From NCBI RefSeq assembly GCF_001717955.1, contig NZ_CP014168.1, positions 4,929,501 to 4,993,500 on the forward strand: a DNA stretch of 64,000 nucleotides, read 5' to 3'. This document shows positions 16,895-24,621 of this stretch, piece after piece. The notes beneath the pieces are model-generated. The model was not told where the DNA came from and did no database searches. It saw only the letters and a list, made by a program, of their open reading frames with translations. Numbering within the stretch: position 1 is the stretch's first letter; every line of letters begins with the position of its first letter. Position numbers and translations under genes: made by a program. Origin of the DNA: Sphingomonas panacis. Lineage in GTDB: Bacteria; Pseudomonadota; Alphaproteobacteria; Sphingomonadales; Sphingomonadaceae.

Positions 16895-18382
16895 TCAAAG
16901 CGAGACCAGTCTGAGCGCGGCGGTGCCGGATTCGTCTTCCACGATGAGGTCAGGCTCCCCCGCGATCACTGCGGAACCGCGCTGCCGGCGTTTGGCTTCG
17001 TAGAGCGCCACATCGGCATTGCGTAGGACATCCCCCCGGCACGTGATATTACCCCCAACCCAGCATGCACCAATCGTTGCAGATACGCGCAGAGTCAGTC
17101 CCTTGACGCTGACCGAATATTGCAGTTCCGCCAGCAGGCGGCGCAGCAGCGCGGGCAGATCCCGCAGGATCGCCTGATCGGGGATGAGCAGGACGAACTC
17201 GTCGCCGCCGAGCCGCGCCGCGAAGCAATTGGACAGATAGGAAGCCTGCAACCGCGATGCCATCACGCGCAACACGTCGTCACCGGCATGATGGCCGAGA
17301 CGGTCGTTCACCGCCTTGAAATGATCGAGATCGATCAGCAGTAGCGCGCAGCGTTCCCCGGCCTGGATCGCGATCGCGATCCGCTCATCGACGTATTCAT
17401 TGAATCGTCCCCGGCTCGCGATCCGCGTCAGGTCGTCGGTGTGCGCAGCGTCGCGCAGCGCCTGTTCCATCAGGTATCGACTCGTGATGTCCTGGAATAC
17501 GCCGATCAGCGCCACAGGACACCCCTCGTTGACTTCGAGTTCGCCGATGCTCCTGACGCGACGATACTCACCCTGGGCTGTCTTGAAATCGGTTTCGACA
17601 TCGAACGGCTCCCCGGTCCGGATCGTGCGCTCGAGGGCGTCGGTAATGGTGGCGCGCGCCTTCGGCGGGTAGAAGTCGAGTGCGGTCTTGAGCGCGGTGC
17701 CGTCGCCGGCAGGCACGCCGTGGATCGCATAGGTCTGCTCGGACCATTCGGTGCTGTTGTCGGAGAGCGTCAGCCGCCACGATCCGATATTGGCCATCCG
17801 CTCAGCTTGGCGAAGCTGGCGATGTTTCTGATCGAGTTTCCGCAGATTGCTGCCGCGCTCTTCGGCGAAGCGCACCGCCGCAGCTGTGGCTGATCGTGCG
17901 GTGATGAGCGCTTCGACCAGATTGGCCAATTCGATCAGAAGATTCAGGTCACCCGGCGCCACGTCGCGCGGCGTATCGTCGATGACGCACAACGTGCCTA
18001 AGGGGAGCCGTTTCGACGGACACTCGAGCATTCCGGCACGAATCGGCACGCCAGCGTAGAAGCGGATATGCGGCGCGCCGGTAACCAGCGGATTATCACG
18101 GAATCGGTCGTCCAGCCGTGCGTCGGGAACGATCAGAACGTCGTCCGCCGCGACGGCGTGCGCGCAAAATGCCAGTTCGCGCGGAGTCTGGTTGACCTTG
18201 AGGCCGATCTTGGCCTTGAACCACTGCCGATCTTTGTCGATCAGCGACACCAACGCGATTTTCGAACCAGTCAGGCGTTGCGCCAACTGGACGATGGCGT
18301 CGAATTCGCGCTCAGGCGGCGTGTCAAGCAAACCAAGACTGTCCAGGGTCGCGATTCGGGCTTGCTCAAATTTCGCGAACAT
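16895..18382 (-). CDS. GAF-PAS-GGDEF diguanylate cyclase
   Basis: The 495-residue cytoplasmic protein probably makes the second messenger cyclic di-GMP. Residues ~20-165 form a GAF domain (IVQLAQRLTGSKIALVSLID, then FYAGVPIR and GTLCVID). Residues ~195-310 form a PAS/PAC domain (ANIGSWRLTL, then VALIGVFQDITSRYLMEQAL). The C-terminal domain has TDDLTRIASRGRFNEYV, LLIDLDHFKAVNDRLGHHAGD and the active-site RLGGDEFVLL, an intact GGDEF. No membrane segment or EAL domain is present. It is an unusual cargo gene between two IS91 units, convergent with the serine recombinase. The signal sensed is unknown. Confidence 0.9.
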   Translation of the reverse strand: MFAKFEQARIATLDSLGLLDTPPEREFDAIVQLAQRLTGSKIALVSLIDKDRQWFKAKIGLKVNQTPRELAFCAHAVAADDVLIVPDARLDDRFRDNPLVTGAPHIRFYAGVPIRAGMLECPSKRLPLGTLCVIDDTPRDVAPGDLNLLIELANLVEALITARSATAAAVRFAEERGSNLRKLDQKHRQLRQAERMANIGSWRLTLSDNSTEWSEQTYAIHGVPAGDGTALKTALDFYPPKARATITDALERTIRTGEPFDVETDFKTAQGEYRRVRSIGELEVNEGCPVALIGVFQDITSRYLMEQALRDAAHTDDLTRIASRGRFNEYVDERIAIAIQAGERCALLLIDLDHFKAVNDRLGHHAGDDVLRVMASRLQASYLSNCFAARLGGDEFVLLIPDQAILRDLPALLRRLLAELQYSVSVKGLTLRVSATIGACWVGGNITCRGDVLRNADVALYEAKRRQRGSAVIAGEPDLIVEDESGTAALRLVSL

Positions 18383-18444
18383 GACGTCATAGCCTTCAGT
18401 ATTGAGCTCTTGGCTAAAACTATATCACTGCCACTGGGGTTAAA

Positions 18445-18519
18445 TTAAGGGTTGATACTTAGATTGCTGTAGATGCGGTGGGTCGGTTTGGTGCCCGATA
18501 GTGTTTTCTCGTTTGTCAT
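18445..18519 (-). pseudogene. Truncated start of a conserved small gene (24 codons)
   Basis: ATG 18519 follows AAGGAG at good spacing. The frame reads MTNEKTLSGTKPTHRIYSNL and stops four codons later. KPTHRIY is a typical start of small plasmid- and ICE-borne proteins of unknown function, which continue for about 80-100 more residues. Here the frame ends early, so this is probably the 5' stump of such a gene, cut by a deletion or rearrangement. Its expression signals look intact. Confidence 0.4.
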
Positions 18520-18833
18520 GATCTGCTCCTTATGTGTCCGCCGCCAAACCATCCTGCGGCTTCATGGGGAGCAACGAAGGAAGGCCACGAGCCAGAGGGC
18601 CACACCCCGCGCCTGCGCCCGAAGGGAGCGAAGCTGCACAAGCGGCACGCGCGGACGCGAGGCTGGGTTTACCCTCGGCGGGCTTGACTTAAACGCTCAT
18701 CCATCCAGAAGCAGCGGAATGGTCCGGCGGCGAGACACCCCCGGAGACGAATTCAGTTCACCTAACGAGCAACAGAGCCGTCCTTGAAATCGCTCCGCAA
18801 TGGATCAATAGCGCGGGGCATAGGAGATCGTTG
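18520..18833. other. Intergenic region, no gene seen
   Basis: These 314 bases lie between the truncated small gene and the MucR-type gene. They should hold the two divergent promoters. The middle (about 18560-18660) is rich in short purine and GC blocks and looks like decayed coding sequence, but no frame is convincing. Confidence 0.4.
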
Positions 18834-19312
18834 ATGGCAGATACGGCGAAGCTCACCGAGTTGACGGCAATGATTGCGGCGAACTCGTGTCGAACAACCA
18901 TGTCGGCAACGGCGACATTGGCGGCGTCATTACCTCGATTTATTCGGCACTGGCATCGCTCGATGCATCGAACGCAGAAGCCTCGACACCGACGTTTGTC
19001 CCTGCCGTGACGACGCGTAAAAGCCTCGCCAACCCCGATAACATCATTTCGATGATCGACGGCAAGCTCTATCGGATGCTGCGACGGCATCGTACCAGGC
19101 ACGGGCTGACGCCGGAGGAATATCGCAAGCATTACCATCTACCCGCCGATTACGCGATGGTTGCGCCCAACTACGCGGCGCAGCGCAGCGCACTGGCGGT
19201 CAAGATCGGGCTTGAGCGCAAGCCGAAGGCGGTCGAGGCGGCGCCAGTGCCGAAGGCACGGCGTAAACTTCATGTCGCCGCGCCGGTCGAAGATGCGGCG
19301 ATGGCCGAATAG
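18834..19312 (+). pseudogene. MucR/Ros-family regulator homologue with frameshift
   Basis: ATG 18834 has a TAGGAGA site and starts MADTAKLTELTAMIAA. The frame then slips: from about 18880 the MucR sequence continues one frame over, as ELVSNNHVGNGDIGGVIT and later RHGLTPEEYRKHYHLPADYA and MVAPNYAAQRSALAVKIGLE. One missing G near 18880 explains this. MucR/Ros proteins are DNA-binding repressors with a Cys2His2-type zinc finger. Here the usual Cys pair is replaced (IISMIDGKLYRMLRRHRTRH), as in some sphingomonad variants. GTG 18887 could give a shorter protein but has no ribosome site. A base-call error is possible. Confidence 0.7.
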
Positions 19313-19327
19313 ACGGCTGGCGCAAAC

Positions 19328-19480
19328 TTACCCCTCGCGCTTCAGCCGGTCGGCGCGCCTTTCGAGACGCCAAAGGCCTTTGTCGCGCATCATGGGCCGC
19401 CGACATCCTGTGCAGCGGGAGTAGTCGATATTTCCCTCGCTGCGCACGCGTCTGCCGTCGCGGTGATGATCGCCAATCAT
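19328..19480 (-). CDS. Possible small cysteine-containing protein (50 aa)
   Basis: The ATG at 19480 opens a 50-codon frame: MIGDHHRDGRRVRSEGNIDY, then SRCTGCRRPMMRDKG and a basic C-terminus RRADRLKREG. The CxxC pair with a basic tail is plausible for a small nucleic-acid-binding protein. No ribosome site is clear and no family is recognised. It is convergent with the MucR homologue. Confidence 0.35.
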   Translation of the reverse strand: MIGDHHRDGRRVRSEGNIDYSRCTGCRRPMMRDKGLWRLERRADRLKREG

Positions 19481-19865
19481 GCATTTCAATAACTGAAAAA
19501 AGTTTCACGGCTGCGACTCCGGTTGCTGTATGCTCCGGCATCCTCACCGGCATTCTCACCGGCATCCTCACCGGCATCCTCACCGGCATCCTCACCGGCA
19601 TCCTCACCGGCATCCTCACCGGCATCCTCACCGGCATCCTCACCGGCATCCTCACCGGCATCCTCACCGGCATCCTCACCGGCACGATAACCCTATTCGT
19701 CACGGCTCCCTAACGGATGTTTGAGGCTGCCTCATCATTCAACAATTCCAACCCACCATATCATCGGTTTCGGAATCGGTGTCGCAGCGGCGACGTAGGC
19801 CGGGTATGGTTGTCGTCCGCAATAGGAGCCGCGCACCAGTGCCTGGGCGATTGGGGGGGACTGCA
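19481..19865. other. Intergenic region holding a tandem repeat
   Basis: Besides the 12-bp tandem repeat at 19535-19684, this region has no convincing gene. Open frames across the repeat on both strands (His-Pro-His-Arg and Met-Pro-Val-Arg repeats) are by-products of its length being a multiple of three. The promoter of the Mrr-type gene should lie at about 19700-19850. Confidence 0.5.
19535..19684. repeat. 12-bp tandem repeat, 12 full copies
   Basis: The unit CCGGCATCCTCA is repeated twelve times head to tail from 19535 to 19678, followed by a partial CCGGCA. The only variant is copy 2, where one C is T. The near-perfect identity points to recent expansion by slippage. It stands 180 bases upstream of the Mrr-type nuclease gene, so copy number could alter promoter spacing. 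Confidence 0.9.
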
Positions 19866-20660
19866 ATGTCAGCCTGGGATTATGCGCAATGCGCCTATGG
19901 GGAAATCGAGTGCGCCTATCTTCTAGACACCTGCCCCTATTGCCGCGCTTCGCTCAACCAGCTCGATCCGGACATGGACGATGGACGGTTCGGCTATTTC
20001 ACGGAAGTCTGGGTCGGCATCTGCCAGCTTTGCGGATGGTGGAACGCGCGCGGCGAAGCCCGGGAGCGGGTCGATGCCCATACCGAGGCCGTCTACGAAC
20101 TCGGCTCATTTGGCGTGCTCAAGAATCTGGACCTCAAGAATATTGAGACGCCTTTGCAGGAGGTTCGCGACTATCTGACGGTCAAATATGACGATCGGCT
20201 GCAGATGGATCCGCAGCTTTTCGAGCGGACGGTCGGCAGCGTTTTCGGCGACCATGGCTATGAGCCGCAGGTGACCGCCTATTCGCACGATGGTGGGATC
20301 GACGTCATTCTCGCCGACGATGAGACGCGGATCGGCGTTCAGATCAAGCGGTGGAAAAACCGGATAGAGGCCGAGCAGATCCGGTCCCTGATGGGGGCGA
20401 TGGTTCAGGCTGGCCTCACCAGAGGAATGTTCGTCACAACCTCCTCGTTCCGGTCCGGCGCCTTCAAGACGGCTGACCGCTATACCAGTCTCGGCAGACC
20501 CGTCACCTTGGTCGACGCGCCGCGATTCTTCGATGCGCTCGGCTTTTCGCAGACTAGAGTCGATCGCTCGACGGGGGCGTGGATCACAAAGATCCGGCCG
20601 CATCTTAAGAAGCTCGGCGCGTTCAGCGATATCAACGAGGGTCGATTCTACGAGGATTGA
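19866..20660 (+). CDS. Mrr-type restriction endonuclease with N-terminal zinc ribbon
   Basis: The 264-residue protein starts at ATG 19866 after a G-rich site; a longer frame from 19779 exists but looks unlike coding sequence. Residues ~23-56 have two Cys pairs, CPYC and CQLC, forming a probable zinc ribbon. Residues ~117-200 form the Mrr nuclease fold: LFERTVGSVFGDHGY, then DGGIDVI (Asp near 146) and RIGVQIKRWK (Gln159-x-Lys161), the D-QxK catalytic signature of the PD-(D/E)xK class. Mrr-type enzymes cut modified or foreign DNA. No methyltransferase is nearby, as expected for a modification-dependent nuclease. It converges on, and overlaps by 13 bases, a GIY-YIG-like gene. Confidence 0.82.
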   Translation: MSAWDYAQCAYGEIECAYLLDTCPYCRASLNQLDPDMDDGRFGYFTEVWVGICQLCGWWNARGEARERVDAHTEAVYELGSFGVLKNLDLKNIETPLQEVRDYLTVKYDDRLQMDPQLFERTVGSVFGDHGYEPQVTAYSHDGGIDVILADDETRIGVQIKRWKNRIEAEQIRSLMGAMVQAGLTRGMFVTTSSFRSGAFKTADRYTSLGRPVTLVDAPRFFDALGFSQTRVDRSTGAWITKIRPHLKKLGAFSDINEGRFYED

Positions 20661-21688
20661 TCTGGCTGCTCCGGCTGATCCTCGTCAGGCACGCGCCACG
20701 GCTCCATCACATGATGATCCGTGTGCAGGAAAGCCGGGAAGCGGTCGAGGGAGAGTGTGGTCCAGCTATAGCCCTTGTCGCGCATGCCGCCTGCGATCCG
20801 GGGGTAATTGTCGAAGAGAACTTCGTTATACGCGGGCTTGAACAGGTGGATCAGATACGCCTCGACCTCGCGCGTTAGCGCTTCGTCGCCGAGTTCCACA
20901 GGCGATTTCCCGAAGCGTTCCAGCGCCTCGCCGTCCTCCGGGTCTAGGGCGAAGACGATCGGATCAGGGCCGGCCATGGGATGGTCGGCGTCGCCGAAGA
21001 CCATCGGCATATCGTCGAGCCCGGTCACCTGCAGGATGATGAGCGAGATCTCAAAGGGCGCGCGCGCCTCCGGCGCGTTGCTGACCTCGCGCTCACGGGT
21101 CAGGATTCGCTGCATCTTCTTATGGCGGGTCAGCCGATCCCAGACCTTCTGCGAAAAGCTCTGGCCGATGTAGTGGATCTTGAAGTCCAGGAAGGCGAAA
21201 GGATCTGAACCCTCGGCAATCTCCACGATCAGGTCATTTACCAGCATCTCGTAGAGCAGCTTTTGTGGGCTCCACCAGAGGATGAAATCGCCATTCTTGC
21301 GGAAGAGCTTGAAGCCGCCGACATTTCGCAGCGGCTGCACAGTATTTGGCTCATGGGATTGAAAGCCGACCTCGATATCGACGACCTCGCCCACCGTGCT
21401 GATGCCGTTGGCGACGAGGTTGATCCGGCAGGGCAGCGGCGGCTTCTCGCCATCGGCGATCTCGAAGCGGATGTAACTGTCGTCGATGACGACATTGTCG
21501 AAATAGGTCAGCGGGCGCTGGACGATAAGATAGATGGTCGATTTGGTCCACCGCTCGCGGACGACCTTCTCCTCCTGGAGAACGTCGAACTCATAGGCCG
21601 ACACGATCGGATAGGTCGTACTCGCGATGATCTTCGCAAAGCGCATCGCGGGGATCTTGTCGTCAGTCTGGGCGGCGGTGCCGGTCAT
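20648..21688 (-). CDS. Protein with GIY-YIG-like nuclease motifs, otherwise unknown
   Basis: I start it at ATG 21688; the frame is open to a GTG at 21727 and a later ATG (MRFAKIIAS) is also possible. The first ~165 residues are beta-rich and unlike anything I recognise. The C-terminal half has HYIGQSFSQKVWDRLTRHKK, which matches the second GIY-YIG motif with the conserved Arg and His. Further on, EAYLIHLFKPAYN matches the terminal Glu...Pro-x-Tyr-Asn part. The first GIY motif is not clear, so it may be a divergent or partly inactive nuclease. It shares its 3' end with the Mrr-type gene, suggesting a joint, perhaps defensive, function. No signal peptide is present. Confidence 0.6.
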   Translation of the reverse strand: MTGTAAQTDDKIPAMRFAKIIASTTYPIVSAYEFDVLQEEKVVRERWTKSTIYLIVQRPLTYFDNVVIDDSYIRFEIADGEKPPLPCRINLVANGISTVGEVVDIEVGFQSHEPNTVQPLRNVGGFKLFRKNGDFILWWSPQKLLYEMLVNDLIVEIAEGSDPFAFLDFKIHYIGQSFSQKVWDRLTRHKKMQRILTREREVSNAPEARAPFEISLIILQVTGLDDMPMVFGDADHPMAGPDPIVFALDPEDGEALERFGKSPVELGDEALTREVEAYLIHLFKPAYNEVLFDNYPRIAGGMRDKGYSWTTLSLDRFPAFLHTDHHVMEPWRVPDEDQPEQPDQSS

Positions 21689-21746
21689 GGGCGCGCCATA
21701 GCAGATTGTGCATTTTTTATCAGCCACTGCGCGCAGAAAGGCGGTT

Positions 21747-21765
21747 CCGACGGTTGCACCGTCGG
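21747..21765. other. Perfect hairpin upstream of the GIY-YIG-like gene
   Basis: CCGACGGT (21747-21754) and ACCGTCGG (21758-21765) form a perfect 8-bp stem with a three-base TGC loop. It lies about 20 bases upstream of GTG 21727 (about 60 upstream of ATG 21688), between the gene and IS91 copy 2. It could be an operator, an attenuator or a terminator of a lost gene. Confidence 0.45.
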
Positions 21766-22138
21766 CTTAAGTCTAGCGTACGGTGAGCGGCAGGTCTTGG
21801 TAGAAGCCGCCGTTCACCCCCATGTCGTTAAATGGCGTGAGGTGTGAAGGGTTTCGGGCGCTTGCGTACGAAAGCCTCCAGTGCAGGAACCCGCGGGCCC
21901 CACGCGCTGGTCTATGGGTAAAGCGGCTTTTGGGTGGTTCTGACGGGTAAGCGATGCCGATCCGGAAGTGTCGGTTCTGGCCGGATCAACGTGACTTTGT
22001 GCGGCGTCAGAGTGCGGACGGTGGTGGTTTTGCTGGTCGGTGCGTGCTGCGCTGGGCTGGATTGCGGAATGGGCATGCACTGGGTCATCGGCCAGGACGC
22101 CGTGGGCGCGACCGTCGTGCAGCCTGAGCCATGCCGGA

Positions 22139-23332
22139 TCATGGCGCATTCCCCCGGATTGGCGATGCCGATGATGGCGGCGCGCGGGGCTGGCACCAGC
22201 GGGCGAAGGCCTCGATGATGGTCATGTGCCCGCCGCAACATGGGCATGGCGGGCGATGGTCGGGAGGTTCGTCGGGTTCGGGCTCCTCGACCGGTACAGC
22301 AACGCCCAGCAGCCTGCGGGCCAGCGCCACGGTGTCCTTGTGGGTCGAACTGGCGAGCAGGCCGTAATGCCGGATGCGGTGGAAGCCGCGCGGCAGAACG
22401 TGGATCAGGAAGCGGCGGACGAACTCGCCGCTCGCCAGCGTCATGACCTGCTGGCGTTCAGCAGCAGGGCGGCGATAGTCCTTGTAGCGGAACGTCACGC
22501 CGGCCTCGTCGAAGCCGATGAGCCGCCGGTTCGAGATGGCAACGCGGTGCGTGTAGCGCGAGAGATAGGCCAGCACCGCCTGCGGCCCGGCGAAGGGTGG
22601 TTTGGCATAGACCACCCAGCGCTTCTTACGGATGGGCGACAGATGCCGCAGGAAGGTCTTACGCGAGGCCAGGCCTGCCAAGGCGTTGAAGAAGGCCAGC
22701 TTGCCGGCGTCGAACAACGCCAGCAAGCGTGTGAGGAACAGCCGGCGGAACAACGCACCCAGCACGCGCACTGGTAACAGGAAGGCCGGGCGCGACGAGA
22801 TCCAGCGCGTGCCATCGAGCGCGATGCCGCCGCCGGGCACGATCATGTGCACATGTGGGTGGTGAGTCAGCGCCGATCCCCAGGTGTGCAAGACAGCAGT
22901 GATGCCGATCCGCGCACCAAGGTGCTTGGGATCGGCGGCGATGGTCAGCATCGTATCCGCAGCAGCGCGGAAGAGCAGGTCATAGACCACCGCCTTGTTC
23001 TGCCACGCGATGTCGGCGATCTCGGCGGGCAGCGTGAAGACGACATGGAAGTAGCCAACCGGTAATAGATCGGCCTCGCGCGCGGCCAGCCAGGTGCGCG
23101 CGGCGGCGCCCTGACATTTGGGACAATGCCGGTTGCGGCAGGAGTTGTAGGCGATACGCCAGTGCCCACAGTCGTCGCAGGCCTCGACGTGACCGCCCAG
23201 CGCGGCGGTGCGGCAGTTCTCGATGGCCGTCATGACCTTGAGCTGGCCGAGGCTGAGATGCCCGGCATGGGCCGCCCGATAGGCGGGCCCGGCGCTGCGG
23301 AAGATATCGGCGACCTCGATTGAGGCGCGCAC
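22139..23332 (-). CDS. IS91-family Y2 rolling-circle transposase, copy 2
   Basis: The 397-residue protein matches the gene at 12236-13429 along its length, with about one amino-acid change every few dozen residues (start MRASIEVADIF instead of MRTSLEVADIF). All active-site features are kept: the zinc region CDDCGHW to CPKCQG, HUH motif HPHVHMIVPGG, and Tyr pair YLSRYTH. It follows the integrase stop by four bases. It appears functional. Confidence 0.92.
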   Translation of the reverse strand: MRASIEVADIFRSAGPAYRAAHAGHLSLGQLKVMTAIENCRTAALGGHVEACDDCGHWRIAYNSCRNRHCPKCQGAAARTWLAAREADLLPVGYFHVVFTLPAEIADIAWQNKAVVYDLLFRAAADTMLTIAADPKHLGARIGITAVLHTWGSALTHHPHVHMIVPGGGIALDGTRWISSRPAFLLPVRVLGALFRRLFLTRLLALFDAGKLAFFNALAGLASRKTFLRHLSPIRKKRWVVYAKPPFAGPQAVLAYLSRYTHRVAISNRRLIGFDEAGVTFRYKDYRRPAAERQQVMTLASGEFVRRFLIHVLPRGFHRIRHYGLLASSTHKDTVALARRLLGVAVPVEEPEPDEPPDHRPPCPCCGGHMTIIEAFARWCQPRAPPSSASPIRGNAP

Positions 23333-23336
23333 CGGT

Positions 23337-24242
23337 TCAACCGGGAGGGGCCCTGCCTTCCATCACGGCCACGATCTGGTCGAGCGGGCTGGCCACCGCC
23401 CGCATCGTCTTGCTCGAGACCTGGGTGTAGATGCCGGTCGTGTTGATGTTCACGTGTCCCAGCAGGACTTGGATGACCCGGATATCGACACCCTGCTCGA
23501 GCAGGTGAGTGGCAAACGAATGCCGCAATGTGTGCGGGCTTACCCGCTTGTGGATCTCGGCGCGCTCGGCCGCTTCCTGCACGACGCGGTGCAACTGGCG
23601 GGCCGAGATCGGATCCGTGCCATTGCGACCGGGGAACAGCCAGCCATGGGGTAACATCACACCGCGCCGCTTGCCTTCGCGCCACCATTGACGGAGCAAG
23701 TCCAGCAAATGCGGTGAGAGCATGGCGTTGCGGTCCTTGCGTCCCTTGCCCTGCTCGACGCGGATCATCATCCGGGTGCTGTCGATGTCATCGACCTTGA
23801 GATGGGCAACCTCCGAGACCCGCAGGCCCGCGCCATAGGCCACGCTGAGGGCCGCTTTGTATTTGATGCCTGGCGCAGCCTCGAGCAGCCGCGCTGTCTC
23901 CTCGACGCTCAAGACCACACGCAGCTTGGGCATGCAGCGAACAACGACGAGCCCCAGCGCCATCTCCGGGCGCTTGAGGGTTATCCCGAACAGGAACCGC
24001 AGTGCCGAAACGCCCCCATTGATCGTGGCCGGCCCCACGGCGCGCTCGTGCTGGTCGACCTGATAACGCCGCAGGTCTTCCATTGTGGCCGTATCCGGCG
24101 GACGGCCCAGGAACGCGGCGAAGCTCCGAACATGCCGGATATAGTCCTTCTGTGTGTGCGCCCCGAAGCCACGCATCGTCATGTCCTGCAACATCCGCTC
24201 ACGCAGCGAATGGGGCGGAGCAGCGGTCGTGATAGCATCCAT
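23337..24242 (-). CDS. IS91-associated tyrosine recombinase, copy 2
   Basis: The 301-residue recombinase is almost identical to the one at 13434-14339 and keeps the catalytic residues in YGAGLRVSEVAHL, HTLRHSFATHLLEQG and TTGIYTQV. Differences are few and conservative (for example APPHSLRER for APTHSLRER). It is the first gene of the two-gene IS91 unit. Confidence 0.9.
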   Translation of the reverse strand: MDAITTAAPPHSLRERMLQDMTMRGFGAHTQKDYIRHVRSFAAFLGRPPDTATMEDLRRYQVDQHERAVGPATINGGVSALRFLFGITLKRPEMALGLVVVRCMPKLRVVLSVEETARLLEAAPGIKYKAALSVAYGAGLRVSEVAHLKVDDIDSTRMMIRVEQGKGRKDRNAMLSPHLLDLLRQWWREGKRRGVMLPHGWLFPGRNGTDPISARQLHRVVQEAAERAEIHKRVSPHTLRHSFATHLLEQGVDIRVIQVLLGHVNINTTGIYTQVSSKTMRAVASPLDQIVAVMEGRAPPG

Positions 24243-24510
24243 GGTAAGTTCCTCTCCGTTGAAGGAACTCCACAGTCGGCGGGCGACGCCGCCTCGCCGA
24301 AAGCCTCACAAATACTACGCTACGTCATCCCAAGCGACCCTCCCGCGGAGCGGGTTCGTGCTCTGGGTCGATAGCAGCCCGCGAATCAGAAGGTTTTTCG
24401 GTCGTTTGGCGAAGGTTCGAGTCCGACTTTTTGAGGGTGGACCTTGCATGGACCACGGCTCGTGCACCGAAAAGAACATCGTTTAAAATCAACTGGATGG
24501 CAAGTCGTTG

Positions 24511-24530
24511 CGAGTCCTGTAAGCGCACCA
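24511..24530 (+). repeat. attR-like copy of the tRNA-Thr 3' end
   Basis: CGAGTCCTGTAAGC (24511-24524) matches tRNA-Thr 414-427 exactly, then GCACCA matches its end after a single missing G. The copy is not part of a full tRNA. It sits 140 bases outside IS91 copy 2 and just before the chromosomal-type POT transporter operon, so it is the likely right boundary of the island. A shorter 11-base match to the same tRNA T loop lies at 24414-24424. Confidence 0.6.
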
Positions 24531-24621
24531 TTTTTCGAAAAACAGGGAAAGATCGTCTGCGATCCTCGCGGATGTGACCAGCAGCCCCGCCCGAGACATC
24601 GCTCACACGCGATGCCCGACG

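Larger units (their letters stand above)
21844..24367 (-). mobile_element. IS91-type unit, copy 2 (integrase + Y2 transposase)
   Basis: Same organisation and orientation as 11941-14465, with matching ends GTGAAGGGTTTCGGGCGC and GGGTTCGTGCTCTGGG and the GC-rich hairpin at 24342-24354. The copies are nearly identical at the ends and integrase but carry scattered differences in the transposase and the left 290 bases, so they are related elements and not a fresh duplication. It ends about 140 bases before the island's right attachment-like repeat. Confidence 0.82.
359..24530. mobile_element. Putative genomic island integrated at tRNA-Thr(CGT)
   Basis: Three things support an integrated element. 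A DUF4102-type integrase starts about 150 bases after the tRNA. The last 21 bases of the tRNA (414-434) are repeated at 24511-24530 with one base missing. Almost everything between is accessory: IS elements, recombinases, a restriction-type nuclease and broken genes. Beyond the right repeat the window turns to ordinary coupled chromosomal operons. The left end is firm. The right end is inferred from the degenerate repeat. No conjugation or replication genes are visible inside, so the island would need help to transfer. Confidence 0.65.

Noticed and set aside
19200..19703. 167-codon minus-strand frame with Met-Pro-Val-Arg repeats
   Set aside because: The repeat protein arises because the 12-bp DNA repeat is a multiple of three; frames on both strands stay open, and there is no ribosome site.
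24414..24424. GGTTCGAGTCC as the island attR
   Set aside because: Eleven bases of the common tRNA T loop are too short; the 24511-24530 copy, which includes the acceptor end and CCA, is better.
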